Shown one piece after another: positions 50,390 to 56,257 of a stretch of DNA of 56,257 bases. Below the pieces are notes generated by a model that had not been told where the DNA came from, searched no databases, and saw nothing but the letters and a program-made list of their open reading frames with translations. A program made the position numbers and the translations under genes. Origin of the DNA: SHZI01 sp031395645. GTDB taxonomy: Bacteria; Pseudomonadota; Gammaproteobacteria; Steroidobacterales; GCA-2729495. Within the stretch, counting starts at the first letter, position 1. Each line of letters begins with the position of its first letter. The stretch lies in NCBI GenBank assembly GCA_031395645.1, contig JANNJM010000055.1, positions 1 through 56,257 of the forward strand. Reading direction: 5' to 3'.

Positions 50390-51661
50390 TTGCCCGCGGC
50401 ATTTGCCTCCTGGCGCAGCCGGCCCGTGCTCGCCTGGGCGTTCTACGACTGGGCCAACTCGGCATTTGCGCTGGCTGTACTGACGGCCTTCGTGCCCGTC
50501 ATGCTTGCGGGTGCCTGGAACGATGGTGCGCCCAGCAGTGTGACCACCTTTCGGCTCGGGATGGCCAATGGCCTCGCGAGCCTCATCGTGGTGCTGCTGG
50601 CGCCGCTCCTTGGGGCCATGACCGACCAGGCCCGGCGCCGCAAGCCCTGGCTGGCCCTGTTTACGGTCATTGGGATTGTCGCCACTGCGCTGCTCGCCGG
50701 AGTCGGCTTCGGCCACTGGCAAACTGCGATGCTCTTGTTCGTGCTGGCATCTGTCGGCTTCTTTGCTGCCAACAGCCTCTATGACGCGATGCTGATCGAT
50801 GTGGCCGCGCCTGAGGCGTTCGACCGGGTGTCAGCATTCGGCTACGGCCTCGGTTATCTCGGCGGTGCGCTGTTATTTACTGTCAGCATCATCTTGCTGG
50901 CGCGACCAGCAAGCTTCGGTCTCGGCAGCCAGTCCGCCGCCATCCAGGTTACCTTCGTGCTGGTCGCGATCTGGTGGGCGGTGTTCTCGCTGCCGCTCCT
51001 GCTCTGGGTTAAGGAACGCCAGACGGGGATTGCCCCGGTGGCCGGCGCCTTTCGCGCTGGACTGCGCCAGTTGCGCGTCACCGTGCGCGCATTGAGCGCA
51101 GACCGGAATCTGCTGTGGTTTCTTGCGGCGTACTGGCTGTACATCGACGGTGTGTACACCATCATCAAGATGGCCGTGGACTATGGCCTGTCCCAGGGAT
51201 TGACGGCCGCGGACGTCACCGGCGCCATCCTGCTGACCAACTTCCTGGGGTTTCCGGCGGCGATCGCTTTTGGCGCACTGGGTCAGCGACTCGGCCCCCG
51301 ACAGGCGATCTACCTCGCGCTGACGGTTTACATCGTCGCGACGCTGCTCGCCGTGTTCCTGACGACGGTGGTGCAGTTCTACGCGCTGGCCGCTGCCATA
51401 GGCCTGGTCCAGGGCGGCGTGCAGTCGCTCAGCCGTTCTCTGTATGCCCGGCTGATCCCTCCGGAAAAGAGCGGCGAATACTTCGGCTTCTTTAATATGC
51501 TCGGCAAGTTCTCGTCGATTCTTGGGCCGGTCCTGGCCGGCACGGCGGCCCTCGTTACGGGCAGCCAGCGCGTTGGCATTCTCTCCATTCTGGTGTTGTT
51601 CGTTGCGGGTCTCTGGCTACTCACCCGCGTGCAGGTGCCGGCGGCACGCGTAGCTCCCTGA
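50390..51661 (+). CDS. MFS transporter, UMF1/Atg22-like
   Basis: 423 residues from TTG 50390, one base after the rimI stop; an open frame extends to 50216 but it is rimI shadow. About 12 transmembrane helices. The N-terminal AWAFYDWANSAFALAVLTAF is the signature of the UMF1 family related to yeast Atg22, a vacuolar amino-acid exporter. The inter-helix motif LGAMTDQARRRKPWL resembles MFS motif A. SRSLYARLIPPEKSGEYFGF is also conserved in this family. The substrate is unknown, perhaps amino acids. Its 3' end overlaps the convergent transglutaminase gene by 41 nt. Confidence 0.88.
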   Translation: MPAAFASWRSRPVLAWAFYDWANSAFALAVLTAFVPVMLAGAWNDGAPSSVTTFRLGMANGLASLIVVLLAPLLGAMTDQARRRKPWLALFTVIGIVATALLAGVGFGHWQTAMLLFVLASVGFFAANSLYDAMLIDVAAPEAFDRVSAFGYGLGYLGGALLFTVSIILLARPASFGLGSQSAAIQVTFVLVAIWWAVFSLPLLLWVKERQTGIAPVAGAFRAGLRQLRVTVRALSADRNLLWFLAAYWLYIDGVYTIIKMAVDYGLSQGLTAADVTGAILLTNFLGFPAAIAFGALGQRLGPRQAIYLALTVYIVATLLAVFLTTVVQFYALAAAIGLVQGGVQSLSRSLYARLIPPEKSGEYFGFFNMLGKFSSILGPVLAGTAALVTGSQRVGILSILVLFVAGLWLLTRVQVPAARVAP

Positions 51662-53663
51662 CCAGACGCGCGAAGCGCCGGGTTTCCGCCGCCGTCGGTA
51701 CCCCGTCGTAGCGCAGGTGCAGGTAGCAGGCCACCACAGTCCCGATTGTGGCGCCCAGATCCGGGCGCAGGGCGGCTACTGCCGCGGCATATTCTTCAGG
51801 ACCTTCGGACGGAGCACGGGCCCGCACGCGCTTCGCGAGCCGGCCACAAAATCGCTGCCAGGCCTGCTCGACCGGATCGGGCGGCGCAGAATTCGTACGC
51901 AGGCTGAGCCAGGTGACCAGCAATAGCAGCACACTCACTGTCGCTGCACAGGCGAGTGCGATGTCCCGCAGCGACGGAGACTGGATGCCGAGTCCCTCCA
52001 GCAGCGCTGACTGCTCATCAGGTCCGAAGGCGAGCACCCAACGATCCCATGTGGCGTTGACCGCATCCCAGTTCAACGCCAGGTGCTGGAGCCATTCCCC
52101 GGTACCAAGCAGCGGCAGTCCATCGCCCGCCAGACCTGGAAGGGCAGCGTCTAGTCCGCTTTCGATACGTTCCGGCGCGACGGCGGCGGTGGGGTCATAC
52201 CGCACCCAGCGTCCCGCCAGCCAGATTTCCGTCCATGCATGGGCATCGGACTGACGGACGATCCAGTAGTCAGCAACGGGATTTTGCTCACCTCCCTGGT
52301 AGCCAGCGACAACCCGGGCGGGCAGGCCTACCGCGCGGGCCAGCACGGCGAATGCCGAGGCATAGTGTTCGCAGAAACCTGCGCGCGTGCCGAACAGGAA
52401 ATCGTCGACTGGCTGCTGGCCCAGCGCAGGTGGCTGCAGCGTGTAAAAGAACTGCTGCGTGCGGAACATCTGCAGGATGCGCCGCAGATAGTCCTGGTCG
52501 GAACTGGCTCCACGGCGCATTTCAAGGGCGAGCGCCCTGCTGCGTGGATTGCTGGCGCCGGCAAGCTCCCTGGTGATCTGCGGTGGTGGCCGGGCGTCAT
52601 TAAAGCTCCCCGTGGCTGCGGACCGGCCGCTCCACGCCATACGGCGGTCCACGGGTCGCGACCTGAGGAGTTCGAGGGTGCTGGCAAGTCTGCTGTCCGG
52701 AACATCCCAGCTCAACGGAATGTCCAGTGGCAGGAGCCAGCGCTGCTCGCTGGCTTCCAGCGTGATTTCATAACTGTAAATGCGCTGACCTGGGCTGCGT
52801 GCTGGTGCATAACCCGGGGGCGCCCCGAGCCGGTCGCGCATCGAGTCCTGGAGTGTCCGCCACCGGCGTCCGTCGAAGCGCTCGAGAACGGGCCCCCGCC
52901 AGTAGAGTTCCGCAGGCGTGGGTACGGGCCCATTGAAACGCACGCGAAAGGCTACTTCGTCTGACTGGGCGAGGGACGTGATATCGCCAGGACTCATCTG
53001 GTCTGTCAGTCCAGTGCGGCCATTGCCGCCAGGCGCGGGTAACGCCCAGAACGGACCCGGCAGTCGGGGGAAAAGCAGAAACAGCGCCAGCGCAAGTGGT
53101 AGCGCGTGCAGAAGCAGGCGGCCCACCATGAGCAGGGCGCGCGAGGGTGTCAGCAGGTGGGCCGGTCGGGCGCTTTGCAGTAGTGCCAGTGTTCCGACCA
53201 CGACGCCGGCAGCAAGCAGGGGTATGGACGCCACCGATTGCGCGCGCAGGAAGCTCGTAAACAGCACGAACCAGGCGATGAGAATCACGATGCTCCGGTC
53301 CCGCGTGGAGTGGGTTTCCAGCAGTTTCATAGCCAGCATCAGTATGAGTAAAGCCGAGCCGGCTTCCAGCCCCGATATTCGGCGGTAAGTCAGCAGTACC
53401 CCGCACGAGACGGCGATCGTCAGTGCGGCGCGGACTGTCTTGCCCGGAAGTTGCCAGCCCCAGTAAGCCGCGCCAAGCCGCCAGACGACGGAACAGATGA
53501 GGCCTGCGATCACCCAGGGGTGAACCGACCCGACATGCGTGCCGACGGCGACGCTGAAGAGCAGCGTCAACCAGACCAGCTGGCCGAAGCTCGTGTGGCT
53601 CTTGCCCGGCGGTGCGCTGCCTGAACCTGGCGCTTCCCACTCCTGCTCGGACTCAGTGGGCAT
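51621..53663 (-). CDS. TgpA-type membrane protein: DUF3488 plus transglutaminase domain
   Basis: 680 residues from ATG 53663 (MPTESEQEW), overlapping the DUF58 gene by 11 nt. An N-terminal membrane domain (DUF3488) has about seven helices. A periplasmic transglutaminase-like domain follows, with catalytic Cys in GFCEHYASAF, His in SDAHAWTEIWL and Asp in RYDPTAAVAP. A last transmembrane helix near residue 570 and a cytosolic DUF4129-like tail complete it. P. aeruginosa TgpA, of this family, is essential. Together with the upstream MoxR ATPase and DUF58 protein it forms the common moxR-DUF58-tgpA operon. The C-terminal 14 codons overlap the MFS gene on the other strand. Confidence 0.93.
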   Translation of the reverse strand: MPTESEQEWEAPGSGSAPPGKSHTSFGQLVWLTLLFSVAVGTHVGSVHPWVIAGLICSVVWRLGAAYWGWQLPGKTVRAALTIAVSCGVLLTYRRISGLEAGSALLILMLAMKLLETHSTRDRSIVILIAWFVLFTSFLRAQSVASIPLLAAGVVVGTLALLQSARPAHLLTPSRALLMVGRLLLHALPLALALFLLFPRLPGPFWALPAPGGNGRTGLTDQMSPGDITSLAQSDEVAFRVRFNGPVPTPAELYWRGPVLERFDGRRWRTLQDSMRDRLGAPPGYAPARSPGQRIYSYEITLEASEQRWLLPLDIPLSWDVPDSRLASTLELLRSRPVDRRMAWSGRSAATGSFNDARPPPQITRELAGASNPRSRALALEMRRGASSDQDYLRRILQMFRTQQFFYTLQPPALGQQPVDDFLFGTRAGFCEHYASAFAVLARAVGLPARVVAGYQGGEQNPVADYWIVRQSDAHAWTEIWLAGRWVRYDPTAAVAPERIESGLDAALPGLAGDGLPLLGTGEWLQHLALNWDAVNATWDRWVLAFGPDEQSALLEGLGIQSPSLRDIALACAATVSVLLLLVTWLSLRTNSAPPDPVEQAWQRFCGRLAKRVRARAPSEGPEEYAAAVAALRPDLGATIGTVVACYLHLRYDGVPTAAETRRFARLVRELRVPPAPARG

Positions 53664-54675
53664 GGCCGGGGCCAGTGTGGCGGGCCGCAGTACCACTGGC
53701 AGCATCAAATGTTGCCAGTACGGCAAGGCATCTGTGGAAGTGGTCGTGGCCAGCCATCGGGGGCAGCTCTATGCCAGGCAGGCGCAGGCCGAACAGCTGA
53801 CCTCCGGCCCTGGCTTCGATGACCAATCGGGTCAGGCAGGAAAGCCGCTCCTCCGGATCAGCTGCAGGCATGGCGTTCCACTCGAGCCACGCTGATCCGG
53901 CGCCACTCCGATAGTCCTTCGCCAGCAACTTGCCAGTGCGTGCCCACGCCTTCCACGCAATTCGCGACAGCGATTCGCCATGCAGGGGAGGACGCAGCCC
54001 CACAAATTCGTCAGTGCCCCGGACTGACTCGCCGGCATTCTCGAGGGCTGCCGCTGCTGGCGGCAGGCGGACGCTGGCACTTTCTGCAGGGCGCGGGTAG
54101 ACCAGGAGCTCCCGGTTTGGATAGAGCAACGCCCAGCATTCGAAAAGGCCGAGAGGGTGTCGGGTGCTGACCCTGATCTCCGGGCAGCGAAGTCGGCCGC
54201 GACGGGTTGTTGCGAGGCGCAGGGTCAGTACCGCTGAGCCGCCGCCCGGCAGGTCGACCGCCGCAGTTCGTTCCGCCGCGGGCCCGGCAGCGATCTGCCA
54301 GCGTGGTCCGCGGCCAGGATTTGTGACGTGCAAGGCGCACTCCATCGGCTCACCTGCAAAAACCGGATCGCAGCCGCGCACAGCAAGACGCAATCCGGCT
54401 AGATTGCGCTGGCAATGATGAATACTGACGACCGCTACTGCGGTGAGCAGAAACGCCAGCGCAAAACCCATGTTGTTGCTGTAGTTGAGAGCGCCAAGGA
54501 GCATGGTGAAGAACACCAGACCAAAGACGAGGCCGCTGCGCGTTGGCAGGATATAGACCCTGCCCTGGTGCAGTTCGATAAAGTCGCCATCGGATCCCTG
54601 GCGTCGCTGCGCCCACTGCTGCAGGTAGCGTTGCAGGAAACGAGGGAGCCGGCGCCCGCGGCGTGGCCTGGTCAC
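53653..54675 (-). CDS. DUF58 domain-containing protein
   Basis: 340 residues from GTG 54675, 13 nt after the MoxR stop; the frame runs upstream to 54750. Two transmembrane helices near the N-terminus (SGLVFGLVFFTMLLGALNYS and FALAFLLTAVAVVSI) are followed by a beta-rich region and the DUF58 signature around STRHPLGLFECWALLYPNRE, with the C-terminal DEFVGLRPPLHGESLSRIAW and WKAWARTGKLLAKDY. DUF58 proteins act with MoxR ATPases in envelope biogenesis or enzyme activation, details unknown. It is the middle gene of the trio. Confidence 0.9.
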   Translation of the reverse strand: MTRPRRGRRLPRFLQRYLQQWAQRRQGSDGDFIELHQGRVYILPTRSGLVFGLVFFTMLLGALNYSNNMGFALAFLLTAVAVVSIHHCQRNLAGLRLAVRGCDPVFAGEPMECALHVTNPGRGPRWQIAAGPAAERTAAVDLPGGGSAVLTLRLATTRRGRLRCPEIRVSTRHPLGLFECWALLYPNRELLVYPRPAESASVRLPPAAAALENAGESVRGTDEFVGLRPPLHGESLSRIAWKAWARTGKLLAKDYRSGAGSAWLEWNAMPAADPEERLSCLTRLVIEARAGGQLFGLRLPGIELPPMAGHDHFHRCLAVLATFDAASGTAARHTGPGHAH

Positions 54676-54688
54676 AATCTGAACCCGA

Positions 54689-55651
54689 TCAGGGTACCGG
54701 CACGGATTCCAGCACCAGACGTGCCGGATCCCTGAGGGCAGCCGTGCCACCCTGCCTGGGCTGCAGCCGGTGGCCGGCGACAGCCGTGAACACGGCCTTC
54801 ACGTCTTCAGGGTGCACGCCGGGATGGCCGTGGATCAACGCCCAGCAGCGTGCCGCACTAACCAGATCCTGCGCGCCGCGCGGGGACAGGCCAAGGTCAA
54901 ACTGTGCCGACTGCCGGGTGAAGCGGACGAGGGCCTGCACGTAGTCAAGCAGGGCATCTGACAGGAACAGTTCCCGCGCCGCGCTACGCAGGGTGCAGAG
55001 GCCGGCGATATCTACGACGGGGTGCAGATCACCGAGCAGCAGGCGTCGATCATCACCCTTGAGAAGGGTACGTTCGATAACTTCACCCGGATAACCGAGA
55101 CCGATGCGCATGAGAAAACGGTCGAGCTGGGATTCTGGCAGCGGAAAAGTGCCGGCCTGGTGCAAGGGGTTCTGCGTTGCGATTACGAAGAAGGGTGCGG
55201 GCAGTTCGTGCGTGTGGCCGTCGAGCGTGACCTGGTATTCCTCCATCGCTTCGAGCAAAGCGCTCTGCGCCTTGGGGGTGGCTCGATTGATTTCATCAGC
55301 GAGCACCACGTGGGAAAAAATCGGGCCAGGGTGAAAGCGAAAGCTGGATGTGGCCTGCTCGAGAATCGACATGCCGACTATGTCGGCCGGCAGCATGTCG
55401 CTGGTGAACTGAATACGACGGAATGACAGGCCCAGAACGCCGGCCAGCGATCGGGCGAGCAGAGTCTTGCCTACGCCTGGGACATCTTCGATTAACAGGT
55501 GACCGCCCGCCAGCAGGCAGGTGAAGGCAAGCTGGATCTCGGCTTCCTTGCCGAGGATTACCCGGCCGATTTCTGACCCGACCTGGTCCGCGAGCTGACG
55601 GGCACGGTGCAGCTCATCCTTGCCCGCCAGTACCGTGACGTTCGACGCCAT
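54689..55651 (-). CDS. MoxR-family AAA+ ATPase
   Basis: 320 residues from ATG 55651 (MASNVTVL); ATG 55663 is also in frame, but the former has GGAG 6 nt upstream. Walker A is EDVPGVGKTLLARSLAG, Walker B VVLADEINRATPKAQ, sensor 1 VIATQNPLHQAGTFPLPESQ, and sensor 2 SPRGAQDLV. MoxR proteins are chaperone-like ATPases that help assemble or activate metal-containing and envelope complexes. It leads the moxR-DUF58-tgpA operon and is divergent from msrB with a 140-nt gap. Confidence 0.95.
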   Translation of the reverse strand: MASNVTVLAGKDELHRARQLADQVGSEIGRVILGKEAEIQLAFTCLLAGGHLLIEDVPGVGKTLLARSLAGVLGLSFRRIQFTSDMLPADIVGMSILEQATSSFRFHPGPIFSHVVLADEINRATPKAQSALLEAMEEYQVTLDGHTHELPAPFFVIATQNPLHQAGTFPLPESQLDRFLMRIGLGYPGEVIERTLLKGDDRRLLLGDLHPVVDIAGLCTLRSAARELFLSDALLDYVQALVRFTRQSAQFDLGLSPRGAQDLVSAARCWALIHGHPGVHPEDVKAVFTAVAGHRLQPRQGGTAALRDPARLVLESVPVP

Positions 55652-55791
55652 GCTCCATTCCAATCAGGGCCTTCCGACCCGAAGATACCATGGCATCTTG
55701 CCGGAACCCCTCAGATCGAATGGCGAACTGGGGCACAGATTTGGCCGAGTTGCGCCATACTTCGCGGCATCCGTCGCACACCGGAGCAACC

Positions 55792-56229
55792 ATGATGGGT
55801 GACTCTAGCAAACCGAAGCCTGAGGCCTCAAAGCCTGAGCAGTATCGAGCCGTCCTGGATCCGGATCGGTTCGGCGTGTTGTTCGACGAGAATACGGAGC
55901 GGCCCTTTAGCAGTCCGCTGAATGGAGAAAAGCGGGCTGGCACTTTTGTTTGCGCGGCCTGTCACTCTCCGCTGTTCGTGACCGGAGGAAAATTCGATAG
56001 TGGCACCGGCTGGCCCAGTTTCTTTCAGCCTATCGAGGCAGCCAGCATTGCCACGAAGCGCGACTTCCACCACATCTTGCCTCGCACGGAGTACCACTGC
56101 GCGAGGTGCGGGGGCCATCAGGGACACGTGTTCAAGGACGGTCCGGTACAGACCGGACTCAGGTACTGCAACAACGGCCTGGCGCTGAAGTTTGTCCCGG
56201 ACGGCGAAGCCCTGCCTGAGCTCCGCTAA
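55792..56229 (+). CDS. msrB: Peptide methionine (R)-S-oxide reductase
   Basis: 145 residues from ATG 55792 (a second ATG is at 55795), with GGAG 5 nt upstream; the open frame to 55690 is not needed. Zinc is bound by CAAC and CARC pairs. The substrate pocket includes GTGWPSFFQPI, and the catalytic Cys is in LRYCNNGLALKF. It reduces methionine-R-sulfoxide in oxidised proteins. There is no signal peptide, so it is cytosolic. The last 28 nt of the window after its stop hold nothing recognisable. Confidence 0.95.
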   Translation: MMGDSSKPKPEASKPEQYRAVLDPDRFGVLFDENTERPFSSPLNGEKRAGTFVCAACHSPLFVTGGKFDSGTGWPSFFQPIEAASIATKRDFHHILPRTEYHCARCGGHQGHVFKDGPVQTGLRYCNNGLALKFVPDGEALPELR

Positions 56230-56257
56230 CAGCAATGGGGACAGCGGGGAAATGGGG

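Overview
The window looks like a chromosomal segment of a high-GC gammaproteobacterium. The gene order purN-purM / DUF2066-CDP-alcohol transferase-hda, the set metG, mrp/apbC and dcd, the Rnf/Rsx genes with nth, twitching-motility ATPases and a PEP-CTERM protein all point that way. I cannot place it below class level. Coding density is high. Many genes overlap by 1-11 nt and several use GTG or TTG starts. I recognised no tRNA, rRNA, CRISPR array, prophage or transposase.

Layout. 1-12.3 kb is accessory. It holds a DJ-1/PfpI tail, a glutathione S-transferase, a quinone-reductase-like NAD(P)-binding protein, a PQQ-sugar-dehydrogenase/diheme cytochrome lipoprotein, a DUF4397 lipoprotein, an isoprenylcysteine-methyltransferase-like membrane protein, an ECF sigma factor with a cupin partner, a DUF4331 protein followed by a frame-disrupted Ig-like gene, and an FGGY kinase. 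12.3-16.6 kb carries rsxC-D-G-E-nth on the minus strand. 16.6-30.9 kb is a mixed-strand block. It holds two TRL-like lipoproteins, a PLP dehydratase, an unknown membrane protein, a DsbA-like lipoprotein, a 1062-residue cysteine-rich protein, a sialidase-like/thioredoxin fusion, a PEP-CTERM protein, a 14-repeat RCC1 protein, a sterol-desaturase-family protein and murI. 30.9-38.1 kb (minus) reads HEAT-repeat Ser/Thr kinase, pilU-like, pilT, metG, rsxA as one tightly packed unit. 38.2-56.2 kb is mostly housekeeping: mrp, dcd, purN, purM, DUF2066, a CDP-alcohol transferase, hda, wrbA, acylphosphatase, lytic transglycosylase, proS, a methyltransferase, pssA, type-4 uracil-DNA glycosylase, rimI, an MFS transporter, the MoxR/DUF58/transglutaminase trio and msrB.

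Three points stand out. First, reading the minus strand, metG-rsxA and rsxC-D-G-E-nth are collinear, but a block of about 14.3 kb separates them. No rsxB is present anywhere in the window, as though an accessory block sits where rsxB would be. Second, that block is rich in secreted proteins with many cysteines and in thioredoxin-fold proteins. Its two largest products share a C-terminal module made of TSP3-like calcium loops and a dockerin-like pair. Third, the gene after DUF4331 has a good ribosome-binding site and signal peptide, then a stop codon inside a perfect hairpin. Skipping 8 nt between two GGC codons would rejoin the downstream Ig-like frame, so it is either a pseudogene or a candidate for recoding.
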